Assembly (NCBI RefSeq): GCF_048569485.1
Contig: NC_134359.1
Coordinates: forward strand, 33,043,279-33,107,278
DNA from: Anomaloglossus baeobatrachus
Taxonomy: Eukaryota > Chordata > Amphibia > Anura > Aromobatidae
DNA length: 64,000 bases
Direction: 5' to 3'
Made by a program: the position numbers and the translations under genes. The notes under the pieces were generated by a model that was given only the letters and a program-made list of their open reading frames with translations, did not search any database and was not told the DNA's origin. Below are positions 43,051-55,419 of the stretch, piece after piece. How positions within the stretch are numbered: position 1 is the first letter of the stretch; each line of letters opens with the position of its first letter.

Positions 43051-45015
43051 GATGGTACTGGGACCAGTACCTGCTGGGTCTACACTGATTTTTTGGGGTT
43101 TTTTTTTCTCCCATATCCTAAAAACAGAGAATTGTTGTAGAGTCTGTTTCATTGCCTGTATATTAGCGAGCATGATTTTGGATGTGGGCCTTTGTATTTT
43201 TAATATATTGTGTGGAATTTATTATTGTATATGTGCCACTTTTTTGGGAGCTGCTACATAATATACATTTGTGGAGCATTGTGCACTTTCCAAATTTTGG
43301 TCTCGCGTGCCATTTTGTCTAGTTTGTGCAGTGAAGTTTTACAACAAATTTATGACTTTTTAAAAATGTACAGATTTTGTCACAATTTCCTTCCAGTAAG
43401 AAGGTGGCATAAAATGATTGTCACTTTTCCCCATTTACAAATAAAAATCCATAGATTCATGGTGCATCTTTTTGATAAATTTGTTGCAAGTTTGCGTTGG
43501 ATATTTAAAAAGTACGCTCTGACATTTGGGCTACCGTGTGCACTACTTATATTCTGCGTTGGAAGTGCAAGCGAGAGATTACACAGCATATTAGCAAATC
43601 AAATCCACCGGCAAATATTTGTAGCTGTCTGCCCTATTAATGCCTTGGGTGATACATTTTCCCCATTTGTGTCATTCACTATGAAGACTGAAGGTGTTTG
43701 TCTAATTTAGTTGTTTTTTTGTTTTTTTTGTTTTTAGGCATGCGTATGACTTGTTCTTCTAGTCACCTCACCGCTGCAGCCAATCACATCCTGTAGTGGT
43801 CCGTTGACGTCCAAACGGAGCAGGCATCGTATCCAGAGCTGGTGAAGACTTCCGGAGCGGTCTTCTCTACATGCGGCGTGGCACTGAAAGGTGACTGATT
43901 ATGCTTTTGGGGAGTTTTTTTTTTTTTTTTTGTTTTTAAATTTAAGCCCATCTATGCCTTTAAAAACAGTCGTTTTTCTATATCAGACATCCACTTAAAG
44001 GGTAGCTTCGCACATATTCTTTGCAATTCTGCAACTGTCCCATTCAAATAAAACAAATGGGTAGAAATGATTTCCACTTGGAGACATTTCTGCAACAGAA
44101 TCTGCAGCGTGGGAATTGATCTTTTGGATATTCAGGTAGGACCAAAACCTGATAAATTGTTAATTTTTCCGGATACTCTCTGAGCCCCTGGCAAACAGCA
44201 GCCCGGCTTAGTGAACCCAAGCGGCAGCCTCCTGATGTCTATTGTTCTGGCTGAGTGTGATCGTCCACATGGGACCATTTGTCAGGCTCTGTAAGACCTT
44301 TTTAGATTTATGACCTCTGACTGCGCAGTCCGCTTGTGGCCAGGATGAGAAAACCGGACATTCGAGAAGGAATCCGGACACTGGACCTGTGCAGCTTCAG
44401 GCCACATTCTCATCGTGGCTGATAGATGGAGTGTGGTGACAGCGCGTCCTGCACACTCTGTAACACATTGTTTGCACAAGCATGATAAATAATCTGCGTC
44501 CCTAGAGAACTAAGTATGGGCCATGGCTCATTTATTGCTTCTATGTAACCCTTCTTTTTCCTAGCACTTAGTGGCAAAAATGTATCTAATTGTTTACAAC
44601 ACATATGGCTACATTTCAGGTCTTTGCATTAAAGTAAAATACAGGTATAAAAAGGTCCACAATCTATTCGCAGCAAATTCCACCGGCGGATTTTGCTACT
44701 AAATCGCCATAGATTTTTCGGAAGATCAGTTGCAGGGGTGAAAAAAAAATAAATCTGGCATATGTGGCCAGTTAGAGATGTCCTGCACCTTCCGACCTCT
44801 GGCTCTGACCCCTTTTTGACTCTTCTCTGCCTTGGCCCGTTCTGACAACTTTGAACCTGTTCTGCTTTTTGACTAATGTAATGATTGAAGCTTGCTGAAG
44901 GCTATACATGGCCTTTCTTAAGGCGGCTGTTCAGATGTGTGAGAGGTCAACTGCAAAGAGCAATGTGCCGCAGAGTATGAGTGTGCCTGGGTGTAGTTTG
45001 TTCGTATAATGTGCG
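43051..45015. other. No supported gene
   Basis: A 166-codon plus-strand frame (43210-43710) has no recognised domain. No repeat with clear ends. 43905-43940 is T-rich. Confidence 0.4.
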
Positions 45016-45186
45016 CAACAACTTATTCTAAAAATATTTATATATTATTTATAAATATTTATATAATATTTATAAATATATAATTTTACTTATTATTTGT
45101 AAATATGTATATTTATAAATATATATTACTTTTTAAATTTTATTATTTATAAATATGTATAATTATATAATGTTTATAAATATATA
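45016..45186. repeat. AT-rich degenerate tandem (TTTATAAATA)
   Basis: Repeated TTTATAAATAT words; the same wording continues beyond the MITE at 45779. Confidence 0.8.
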
Positions 45187-45778
45187 CAGTAGAACCTTGG
45201 ATTAAGAGTAACTTGGTTTGAGAGCATTTTGCAAAGCAAGCAAAGCTTTTTACAAATGTGTAACTTGGTTTAAGAGCAATGCTTTGCAATAAGAGCAAAT
45301 ACTCACCGTGCACACTTCCGGTTCTGTCCTTTCACCGCGCTCTGACCGACCCTGGAGGTAACTTTCTGTACATATGTACTGTATACTGTATATCATTGTA
45401 CAGTATATACTATATAGCATGTCTATCAATTTGCATTTGTGGATACAGTATTGTACTCTAACCAGTGCAGCACATTGCTTATACTGTAGCTCTCGCACAC
45501 AAACAATTTTATTGTAAGCTAAAGTGTAGTTTAATTTGCTTTGTTTTTTACTGTACAGTAAGTATTTTGTATTAGTGTACTGTAATAAGTTTATATGAAT
45601 ACAGTACATTATATTACTGTAATAAGTTTATATAAATGCAGTAAATATTTTTGGGTTGTGGAACAAATTGTCTGGGTTTCAATTATTTCCGATGGGAAAA
45701 TTTACTTTGATATAAGAGTAACTTGGTTTAAGAGCAGACTCCCGGAACCAATTATGCTCGTAATCCAAGGTTCCACTG
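45187..45778. mobile_element. MITE with CAGTAGAACCTTGGATTA ends
   Basis: Left CAGTAGAACCTTGGATTA, right reversed CAGTGGAACCTTGGATTAC, flanked by TA (45185-45186, 45779-45780). AGTAACTTGGTTTAAGAGC words recur inside. The TA target points to a Tc1/mariner/pogo-type source. Confidence 0.8.
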
Positions 45779-45779
45779 T

Positions 45780-45928
45780 ATATTACTTATGAATTATTAT
45801 TTCATTTATAAATATTTATATATTTATAAATATTATAAATAATACAAATAACAATAATATATTATGTATATATTTATATGTATAAATATATATTACTCAT
45901 GAATACTATTATTATTATTATTATTATT

Positions 45929-45975
<47 letters not shown>

Positions 45976-46057
45976 TTTATACATAGTTATATATTACTTA
46001 TATAAATATTTATAAAATGAAAATTCATAAGTAATATATAACTATGTATAAATATTT

Positions 46058-46088
<31 letters not shown>

Positions 46089-46195
46089 GTATTCATAAGT
46101 AATATACATAATATATTATTGTTATTTGTATTATTTATAATATTTGTAAATATATAAATATTTATAAATGAAATAATTCATATTTATAAATATTT
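45780..46195. repeat. AT-rich near-perfect palindrome
   Basis: Arms of about 200 bases. The core arms 45971-46001 and 46027-46057 are perfect 31-base complements around a 25-base loop. Farther out, (TTA)n/(TAA)n runs, TATTACTCATGAATACTATT and TATTATTGTTATTTGTATTATT pair with their partners. Confidence 0.85.
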
Positions 46196-46233
46196 ATATA
46201 ATATTTAAATAATAAAAATACCAAAAATATATA

Positions 46234-47548
46234 CCGTATTTTTCGGACCATAAGACGCACTTTTTTCCCCCCAAATGTTGGGGGAAAGTTGGGGGTGCGT
46301 CTTATGGTCTGACTATAGGGCTGCACCCGGGAATGAGGGTGCTGCGGTGGAGCGGGCCATCGGGGGCACGAGCAGGCTGTAGCAGCCTGCTGTGACCACG
46401 TGGGCCCGCTCATTACATATGTACGCCCATCCTCCCGTCCATTTCTCAGCGCAGAAGCCAGCACTGACAGGTGGGCGGGAGGACAAGCGGGGACGCACGC
46501 ATAGTAAAGAACCGGTGCGCATGATCACCCCTTTCAATTACAGCCTGGAGTGATCATGTGCGGCTGTATTCACTGCCCCCCGCCCGTCATGATCAACGCG
46601 GGGTGCAGTGAATCAGTGCACTCACCCGTCCCCGTATGTGGAGCCGTCCCCCTGCAGCACGCGATGTCTTCCTGTCTGTGCCGGTCAGCTGATCTGTGCT
46701 GATCTGTGCTGATCGGCACAGACAGGAAGACATCGCGATGCTGCAGGGGAACGGCTCCACACACAGGTCAGCGGCGCAGAGAGGAAGATGATCGGTGCTG
46801 CAGAGAGTGAGGAAAAGGTGAGTATAAACGTTTATTTTTTTTCTCTGTGCTATAGGAAACAGTCCATATATGAGGATGGTATATGAGCACGATGGGGGCA
46901 TATGGGGGGTATATGAGCAGGATGGATGGGGGAATATGAATAGGATGGATGGGGGTATATGAACAGGATGGGGGAATATGAGCAGGAGGGGGGTATATGA
47001 ACAGGATGGGGGTATATGAACAGGATGGGGGTATATGAACAGGATGGGGTTATATGAGCAGGATGGATGGGGGAATATGAGCAGGATGGATGGGGGGTAT
47101 ATCAATAGGATGGGGGTATATGAACAGGATGGATGGGGGAATATGAGCAGGAGGGGGGTATATGAACAGGATGGGGGTATATGAACAGGATGGGGGTATA
47201 TGAACAGGATGGGGTTATATGAGCAGGATGGATGGGGGAATATGAGCAGGATGGATGGGGGGTATATCAATAGGATGGGGGTATATGAACAGGATGGATG
47301 GGGGAATATGAGCAGGATGGGGGTTTATAGCAGGATCATATACAAGGCAGGAGGATCATTACCAGGATGGGGCACCTTAGTAGAGAATTTGGGGACATTA
47401 CCCCCATAACAGTGTCAGCAGCAGATCCTCGCCCCATAACAGTGTGTCATGACCACATTTTTTTGCTTAGTTTTATTTTCCTATTTTCCTCCTCTAAAAC
47501 CAGGGTGCGTCTTATAGTCCAGTGCGTCTTATAGTCCGAAAAATACGG
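46234..47548. mobile_element. MITE with CCGTATTTTTCGGACCATAA ends
   Basis: Left CCGTATTTTTCGGACCATAA, right reversed CCGTATTTTTCGGACTATAA, then GACGCAC on both sides. A second internal copy of GTGCGTCTTATAGTC lies at the right end. 1315 bp with a GC-rich left half and a minisatellite. Target duplication is unclear because (GTT)n follows. A common vertebrate DNA-transposon end; superfamily not decided. Confidence 0.75.
46868..47345. repeat. Minisatellite inside the MITE with a 166-bp higher-order copy
   Basis: Short units GGGGGTATATGAACAGGAT and GGGGGAATATGAGCAGGAT. A block starting GCAGGAGGGG at 46982 is repeated at 47148, a period of 166 bases. Confidence 0.88.
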
Positions 47549-47583
<35 letters not shown>

Positions 47584-47585
47584 AT
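47549..47585. repeat. (GTT)n microsatellite
   Basis: About 11 GTT units directly after the MITE end. Confidence 0.9.
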
Positions 47586-48393
47586 TATTATTTAGTAAAT
47601 TGTTTATATAAAAGTTTGTCATTGAATTCTGAGTTAAAGAGGGTGTCCTTTGTCCAGGTCCCTATTTCCAACCCCCCACCTCCCCTTTATTGGTCCAAAT
47701 GGTGAGCCACTCTGCCATGCCAAGGGTGCACTGAACACTATCATTAACATATGATAAAAGTACTTTTTTTTAACCCTCTTTGAGACGTTCTATCACTTTT
47801 TTGGGGGGCTCTTTGATGCACATCCCCTAATAATCTATGAAGAGACTCTACAGCAGATGTTGAGTTTCTTTGCAGCGCCACCACTGGTGAACTGAAGCAT
47901 TACACATTCTCTCCGTACTGTAGGACATGACTATGGCTATAATTCTGGAAACCAGACATTGGAAGTGAAGCAGAATGGAGGTCGTCCGTTGATCAGTGAC
48001 ACTAGACGTTTCTCTGTTTGCTGCCCTTGTATTCTGGGGTGGAGGGAATTGGGGATTTTTAGTGAATATTCGGCAGTTTCTTCTGCTTTCTTTCTTCTCG
48101 TGTTTACATAGTTTACCCCGGTGTTCTCAATCAATAGAGGAAACGGCTGAGCTTTTATTCTGGGGCTTTTGTATCTTCCTGTTCCTGTTATAAAGGTTTA
48201 TTGCTTCCTATAGAACTGAATTGGGTGACACCCAGGAGCTAATTGTGTCCCCTGGAGCTATTGTTTTTGCGCCCTGTCCTAGGGATGTAGCTGAGCTCAC
48301 CTTGTCATTTACCACCATGTCATGGAATTGCATGGAAACCTCCGGCATGATCCTAACGTTGGCACACAATACTGATGGCGAACTCCAGGAATA
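47586..48393. other. No gene seen
   Basis: Single-copy-like sequence, no recognised element. Confidence 0.4.
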
Positions 48394-48395
48394 TA

Positions 48396-49897
48396 CACTG
48401 GAGATTAAAATTGGAGAACAGCACGCAATTTCCTAAATGTTGTGGTCCTTGTGTCGTTTTATGTGATTCCTAACATGAGGAAACTCGCAGTATTTTAAGC
48501 TTATTTCATAAATTGAATTTATTGTAAAACACATGATAAAAATGTAAATGATAAATGAAAAATAACACTAATCAAAATTGGAGAACATTTTCCGATACCT
48601 ACAGGTTATTGGTGTTAATCTGGCACCTGGTGCTAATTTCCTTATCTAACAAACCCTATGTAACTTGCAGCCTAGCTTTCCAGTTTGCACTGACTTTGCA
48701 AAAATGGTGTGCTGTTCCAAAGTGACTGAAACCCTCCGGCAGCAGGTTGTCCAGATGAAGGCAAAAGGGGTGACCCTATCAGCCATAGCAAGGGAAGTTG
48801 GTCATTCCAAGCCTGTGATTTAAGAAAATATTGTATTTTTACAACATCACAAACTCTTTAAAGTCTCCCAAGAAAGCTGGTCGCCCTCGAAAGACAAATA
48901 CAAGAAAGGATAGGATAATGCGGAGAATCTCCATGGGTAATCGTTTCACCACTGCAGCTGGAACTGCTAGTTCATCATTGAACAGGGTAAGGATCTGTCT
49001 TGTCATACAGGGTCACGACGTTTAAGAGCCTTTGGACTGAAAGCCCACTCTGGTGAGGAGCATTTTTTCTGGACAGAGGAGAAGTGTCCACAGTTCATTT
49101 TAGTGATGAAAGCAAGTTTAATTTGAGTCTGATGGGAAACATTATATTTTTCGACAAATAATACTGAATTCATAGTATGTTAAGAAGACAGTGAAAGGCG
49201 GTGGAGGAAGTGTCATGGTTTGGAGAATGTTTTCTGCAGCAGGAGTTGGACCTCTCATACAGCTACATGGAATACAAGTGTGGATTAGAACCTTCTTTTA
49301 AAACACATGGTCCCTTACAAGCGTTCATCACTCAATCAGCCAGCAATTTTGATGCAGGACAAGGCCCCCTGTCACACAGCAAAACGGGAAAAGTAGTTGC
49401 TTGAAACAGAAAACATTGAAACAATAAAATGTCCAATCCAGAGTCCTGATCTAAACCCAATAGAAAATCTTTGGTGATGAAGTTATGGCCAAGAAATCCA
49501 CAACAGTCAAAGAACTGTGGAAGAGACTGTAAGAAGAGTGGACCAAAATGCCACCAGAGCAGTGTGAGAGACTAGTGATGTCCTGTGGCCGCAGATGTGC
49601 TAACGTCATTCAAAGCAATGGCCTGTACACGTCCTACTGATTGGTGACTTGTTACCTGCAGAAAATGTGCCTATCTTTCTCTGTGCTACAGTCATTGCTG
49701 TTCTCTAATTATGATCATCACATTTTGCGCAAAATAAAGGTTTTATTTTGATAAACTTTGGATCTTTTGGAAAACACCAGTCTAGTGACATGGTGCACCC
49801 CTTACAAAAAACCTGCAAATGTTCATCAATGTAGATTACATTTTTCTCTGAAAAAAGCAAGAAATCATACATTGTTCTCTAATTTTGATCTCCAGTG
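48396..49897 (+). mobile_element. Tc1-like transposon, full length but decayed
   Basis: Outer ends CACTGGAGATTAAAATTGG and, reversed, CACTGGAGATCAAAATTAG, flanked by TA (48394-48395, 49898-49899). Inner copies lie near 48575 (ATCAAAATTGGAGAACATTTT) and 49709 (reversed), giving the inner/outer repeat layout. 1502 bp. A different lineage from the Tc1 elements at 24394 and 30713. Confidence 0.88.
48704..49640 (+). pseudogene. Tc1-type transposase, decayed
   Basis: Begins ATG (M-V-C-C-S-K) and reads LRQQVVQMKAKGVTLSAIAREVGHSK, a Tc1 HTH DNA-binding helix region, before an in-frame stop at about 48821. Later pieces in changing frames carry family landmarks: FWTEEK near 49070, FSDESKFNL around 49100-49127 (first catalytic Asp), GGGSVMVW near 49205, QDKAPCHTAK near 49358 (second Asp) and SPDLNPIENLW near 49441 (third acidic position). 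The end reads NGLYTSY then TGA. Several stops and frame changes mean no enzyme is produced. Confidence 0.88.
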
Positions 49898-50297
49898 TAT
49901 ATCTGTGTGTATATGGGGGATGTCATGTTAGGGTACTTTCACACTTGCGTTCAGCAGAGTCCGTCACTATGGAGAATAGTGCAGTCCGTTAACGCACTGC
50001 GCTATTCTCCATAGACTTGAATGGACGACGCACTGTAACGCAAGTGTCAGTGTTGCATCCGCTGGATGATGCAGCGTCGTTATTTTGACGCTGCTCCGGG
50101 TGGGAGGAACGCAGCATGTAACGTTTTTTTGAGCAGCGCAATCCGTTGGATTTCACTGTGCATGCCTTCTCTGGCTCCCTGCACCTGTAACCAAGGTAAA
50201 GTGCTTTGCCGATATTTACCCTCGCTACGTGTGCAGGGAGCCCGACACTTCCCCGCTTGGCCCCGCCCCCTCCCGCACTCCACTCCGCATGTATGTA

Positions 50298-50374
<77 letters not shown>
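50298..50374. repeat. (AC)n microsatellite
   Basis: About 35 AC units inside the MITE. His/Thr or Cys/Val frames are artefacts. Confidence 0.95.
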
Positions 50375-50448
50375 GCACACTCACCTGTCCTCAGCACCAT
50401 GGCCCCGCTCGGCTCCACTCACTCCGCCCCCCGCACACATTCTCGGCG

Positions 50449-50648
50449 GCCGAGCGATCAGCTGATCACCCGGCGGCCGGCTACTGGGAGCGATCAGCTG
50501 ATCACCCGGTGGCCGGCTACGGGGAGCGATCAGCTGATCACCCAGCGGCCGGCTACGGGGAGCGATCAGCTGATCACCCGGCGGCCGGCTACGGGGAGCG
50601 ATCAGCTGATCACCCGGCGACCGGCTGCTGTGAGCGATCAGCTGATCG
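50449..50648. repeat. Minisatellite, 36-bp unit, about 5.5 copies
   Basis: Unit GAGCGATCAGCTGATCACCC plus GGCGGCCGGCTACGGG. Same length and layout as the array at 2712-3243 but a different consensus. Confidence 0.93.
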
Positions 50649-50812
50649 TTCACAATAGTCTGCCGCCGGTAAACTGAAAAAAAAACAAAAAAAACAAACG
50701 GATTTGTTGTTTTGCAGCATCCGTTGTGCCACTATATGCAACACATCCGTTGCATCTGTCACACAACGCAATGCAACAGATACTGTTCAACGCAAGTGTG
50801 AAACTAGCCTAA

Positions 50813-51251
50813 GAAGAGATATAAGATGGATTCCTGTGTATTATGGAGCAGCAGGATGAGAAGGCAAGACACAGCAACTGTAGTCCTGTCACAACTTATC
50901 CTCCATGTCTGTACACAGCATGTACGGTAGTGAGCACCTCGGATTAACCCTTTACAGGCAGCTGATTCCTTCTTTTGTTACATAATACACAGGGACCTCT
51001 TATTATATGGCTGATAAATAAAAAAAAATTCTTAACTTATATTTTTTTTTTTTTTTTCTGATTTTACTTTTGGTGACCTTATCAGAAAAATAGAAAAATA
51101 GGTGACATCATTCTCCCATTTATATTCAATGGACAACAACACTGTGATCCTGCCCGATCTGAGCGCAAGGTTTCACTTCATCATTAATTTCCTGTATACA
51201 ATTACCCCTCCTTTTTCTAATAGTTGGTATCTCCCAGAGAAGTTTTTGTCA
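50813..51251. other. No gene seen
   Basis: AT-rich single-copy-like sequence with a T-run near 51041-51057. Confidence 0.4.
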
Positions 51252-51254
51252 TTA

Positions 51255-52989
51255 AGGTCCAGTCACAATAAACAACTTACCAGCGATCCCAACAACAATA
51301 CAACCTGATAGGGATCGCTGGTAAGTTGCTAGGAGGTCGCTGGTGAGATGTCACACTAAAGGCCCCGTCACACTAAGCAACATCGCTAGCAACATCGCTG
51401 CTAAGGAACAACTTTTGTGACGTTGCTAGCGATGTTGCTGTGTGTGACATCCAGCAACAACCTGGCCCCTGCTGTGAGGTCGTTGGTTGTTGCTGAATGT
51501 CCTGGGCCATTTTTTAGTTGTTGCTGTCCCGCTGTGAAGCACAGATCGCTGTGTGTGACAGCGACAGAGCAACAACTAAATGTGCAGGCAGCAGGAGCCG
51601 GCTTCTGCGGAGGCTGGTAACCAATGTAAACATCAGGTAACCAAGAAGCCCTGTCCTTGGTTACCCGATATTTACCTTTGTTACCAGCCTCCGCCGCTCT
51701 CACTGCCTGTGCTGCCGGCTCCTGCTCTGTGCACATGTAGCTGCAGCACACATCAGGTTAATTAACCCGATGTGTGCTGTAACTAGGAGAGCAAGGAGCC
51801 AGCGCTAAGCATTGTGCGCTGCTCCCTGCTCTGTGCACATTTAGCTGCAGCACACATCGGGTAATTAACCCGATGTGTGCTGTAACTTGGAGAGCAGGGA
51901 GCCAGCGCTAAGCATTGTGCGCTGCTCCCTGCTCTGTGCACATGGAGCTGCAGCACACATCGGGTAATTAACCCGATGTGTGCTGTAACTAGGAGAGCAA
52001 GGAGCCAGCGCTAAGCATTGTGCGCTGCTCCCTGCTCTGTGCACGTGTAGCTGCGTGCGGTGGTAACCAAGGTAAATATCGGGTTGGTTACCCGATATTT
52101 ACCTTAGTTACCAAGCGCAGCATCTTCCACGCGGCGCTGGGGGCTTGTCACTGGTTGCTGGTGAGCTCACCAGCAACTTGTGTAGCGACGCTCCAGCGAT
52201 CCCTGCCAGGCCAGGTTGCTGGTGGGATCGCTGGAGCGTCGCAGTGTGACATCTCACCAGCAACCTCCTAGCAACTTACCAGCGATCCCTATCGTTGTTG
52301 GGATCGCTGGTAAGTTGCTTAGTGTGACTGGACCTTAGGCGACGCTCCAGCGATCCCACCAGCAACCTGACCTGGCAGGGATCGCTGGAGCGTCGCTACA
52401 CGGGTTGCTGGTGAGCTGTCACACAGGCAGATCTCACCAGCAACCAGTGACCAGCCCCCAGTGCCGCGTGGAAGCATGCTGCGCTTGGTAACTAAGGTAA
52501 ATATCGGGTAACCAACCCGATATTTACCTTGGTTACCAGCGCACACCGCTTAGCGCTGGCTCCCTGCACTCCTAGCCACAGTACACATCGGGTTAATTAC
52601 CTGATGTGTACTCTGCTACGTGTGCAGAGAACAGGGAGCCGGCACTGACAGCTGAGAGCGGCGGACGCTGGTAACGAAGGTAAATATCGGGTAACCAAGG
52701 TAAGGGCTTCTTGGTTACCCGATGTTTACCGTGGTTACCAGCATCCGCAGAAGCCGGCTCCCTGCACATTCAGTTGTTACTCTGTCGCTGTCACACACAG
52801 CGATGTGCGCTTCACAGCGGGAGAGCAACAACAAAAAAATGGTCCAGGACATTCAGCAACAACCAACGACCTCACAGCAGGGGCCAGGTTGTTGCTGGAT
52901 GTCTCACACAGCAACATCACTAGCAACGTCACAAAAGTCGTGCCTCAGCAGCGATGTTGCTAGCGATGTTGCTTAGTGTGACGTGGCCT
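51255..52989. mobile_element. MITE of the AGGTCCAGTCACAC family, outer copy, interrupted
   Basis: Left end AGGTCCAGTCACAATAAACAAC after TTA; right end ...TTAGTGTGACGTGGCCT before TTG. It is interrupted after about 105 bases by 51360-52335 and resumes at GCGACGCTCCAGCGATCCC. It has about one unit of the 105-bp repeat. Confidence 0.8.
51360..52335. mobile_element. MITE of the same family, inner copy, inverted
   Basis: Left end AGGCCCCGTCACACTAAGCAAC; right end, reversed, AGGTCCAGTCACACTAAGCAAC, so opposite in orientation to its host copy and to 31841-32915. Flanks TAA (51357-51359) and TAG (52336-52338). About three 105-bp units. Confidence 0.83.
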
Positions 52990-53217
52990 TTGCTCTTTAA
53001 AATGAAAGTAAAACCTTCACGTCTGTAATACTGAGGGAAGTATTCGATTTTGCCAGTGACATGTATTTGAAAAAAGTGTTATAATTTCATTTACTGTCAT
53101 TTTTTTATGTTTTACTTATATCGGGTAGTGTCCACTTTAAGTCTCAATACCAACTGATGTGTTGATTTATGGACTCGGCGCTTTAAGGGATGATACATTG
53201 CTAGTAACTACTCCTAA

Positions 53218-53800
53218 GGGGCCCTTTGCACACTACGACATCGCAAGCCAATGCTGCGATGCCGAGCGCGATAGTCCCCGCCCCCGTCGCAGCTGCGATA
53301 TCATGGTGATAGCTGCCGTAGCAAACATTATCGCTACGGCAGCTTTACATGCACTCACCTGCCCTGCGACGTCGCTCTGGCCGGCGACCCACCTCCTTCC
53401 TAAGGGGGCGGGTCGTGCGGCGTCACAGAGACGTCACACGGCAGGCGGCCAATAGAAGCGGAGGGGCGGAGATGAGCGGGACGTAAACATCCCGCCCACC
53501 TCCTTCCTTCCGCATTGCCAGCCAGGACGCAGGTAGAAGATGTTCCTCGCTCCTGCGACTTCATACACAGCGATGTATGCTGCCGCAGGAACGAGGAACA
53601 ACATCGTAACATCGGTCTTTCCCAAATCATGCAAATGACCAACGCTACACCGATGATACGATTACGACGCTTTTGTGCTTGTTAATCGTATCAAACATGC
53701 TTTACACACTACGATATCGACAGCGAGGCCGCATGTGCGTCACTTTCGATTTGACCCCACCGACATCGTACCTGCGATGTCGTAGTGTGCAAAGTGCCCC
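53218..53800. mobile_element. MITE of the B group, reversed
   Basis: Ends GGGGCCCTTTGCACACTACG and, reversed, GGGGCACTTTGCACACTACG. Flanks TAA (53215-53217) and TTA (53801-53803). The interior is the reverse of 3933-4472 and 6982-7513. Confidence 0.83.
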
Positions 53801-53803
53801 TTA

Positions 53804-54016
53804 GGCTATGTGCCCACATTGCGTTCTGTCCCTGCAGAAATTTCTGCAGCGATTTGAATAGCACACATGCGCTTCAAATCGCTGCAGAAACAGTCCGTAA
53901 TGAAAAGCCGATTTCATGCGCTCTGCATGCAGCCCCTCCCATAGACAGAGCGGGGGCTGCATGCAAAGCGCACAAAAGAAGTGACATGTCAATTCTTAGA
54001 ACGCAGCGCTTCGGCA
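53804..54016. mobile_element. MITE of the A group, one end only
   Basis: Begins GGCTATGTGCCCACATTGCG directly after the TTA that flanks the previous MITE. Matches the reverse of 3533-3929 through CCATAGACAGAGCGGG and TGACATGTCAATT to AGAACGCAGCG, then stops. Confidence 0.7.
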
Positions 54017-55415
54017 GTAGTACTCCCCTGTAAACCTGTAGACAGTTGCATAAGTATTGGACCCCACTGGATCAGATATAGCAGGCACTTGACATTGAGA
54101 AATGCATTGCTAAATTGATTCCTAATCCTTATAAATCTATTAAAAAGCAGTCTCCACTTGATAGCAAACAATTGACTTTGATTAGATATTGAACAATGGC
54201 AGAAATGGTTTTTTTTTTTTGTTCTAATCTCGAGTATTTTTCAGGGGTAATCCAATAATCCCTTGTAGTTTTTAGGACGCCAGCGCTCCGGGCTCACACC
54301 CAGGGTTCAGCCCTTGGTATATTATGACTCAGGTAGGATTTACAAACTTTATAATTAATTCTTCAAAAGCTCGGCTTATTATAGTACGATGCTCCCAGGT
54401 TCACCTGTCAGTGCAGAAGCCACAGACCATTACCTATGCTCTCTATTAAAGGGGTTTTCTCCAGATCAGTCTTCAGAAGCGCACCGCTCCTCCGCCTTCC
54501 TGCGTCTAGGGGCAGTGCACTCCCGATTGGCAGCTCAGACTGGCAAAACTTTTTGTTTTTCTTGCAGCATTGGAGGAGCGCAGGGATGCTACAAGTGGCT
54601 GGATGCAGCAAGCTGGCCAGCTTCAGGACAGCGCTTTCAAGCTCAATCACGAAAAGCTTGTAAGCGCTTTACTCCTTACATAGAAGACAAGCCTCCTCTG
54701 ATGGATTGCGGCAGTGGCTGTTAACCTGGGCAACGAAAGTTTCAGCAGCATATCTCGGGAAACTTTGCAGTGAAATCTGTGCAGCAAATCTTCACCAAAT
54801 TTAGCTGATTTTGATACAGAAAACAGAGAAACGTCAAAAAACAATGTGCCCATACCTCCCTGGCTGGCAGGGGAATTGGAGGAGGTTTGCCATGGACGCT
54901 CCAGCAGTAGCCATTATTATTATTTTTGGGGTTTTTTCTTTCTTTTTGTATTGTAAACTTATCTGGTTCTGGAATCTGCTCTAAAATCTATAGGAATAGG
55001 ATTTCCTTACTTTTTTCTTCCAAATTGAATTCAGCTCGGGTTAATATTTGTTCATATTTCATCCACTTTGCTGCTACTGCTTTACGCTGCAGATATCCCA
55101 TCATAAAAATCTGGATGGAAAATTTAGCATTATTTCCATCCCATGTAGTTGCACCCGTATGTGCTGTGTCCTGGACGCAGTATGTCCTCTCCTGCGGGGC
55201 CGCGAGTGCTCTCCGCAGGAGGCCACAGCAGTCCTTGCCCGCGATCAGTGTTGGGACAGCTGCTGACTTTCTCTCTGCTCTCCCCTCTAAGAACACTCGT
55301 GGCTCTGTAGCATAAATAGACATGGTGTGGCTTGGGAAACCGCACTGCATTTTAGTTTATGCTGCGTGAAAAACAAGCAAAGTGGGCAGGAGATTTCTAT
55401 AATCCATCCACTATG
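54017..55415. other. No supported gene
   Basis: Open frames of up to 129 codons with no recognised domain. 55385-55410 holds the short GGAGATTTCTATAATCCATCC motif also found reversed at 14367 and 25680. Confidence 0.4.
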
Positions 55416-55419
55416 CTTC

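Larger units (their letters stand above)
49931..50809. mobile_element. MITE of the GGGTACTTTCACAC family, complete
   Basis: Left GGGTACTTTCACACTTGCG, right reversed GGCTAGTTTCACACTTGCG. Flanks TTA (49928-49930) and TAA (50810-50812). 879 bp. Holds an (AC)n run and a 36-bp minisatellite; homologous to 2449-3345. Confidence 0.83.

Noticed and set aside
50066-50677. 203-codon and overlapping frames
   Set aside because: Made of the (AC)n run and the 36-bp minisatellite inside a MITE; the unit length is a multiple of three, which keeps frames open.
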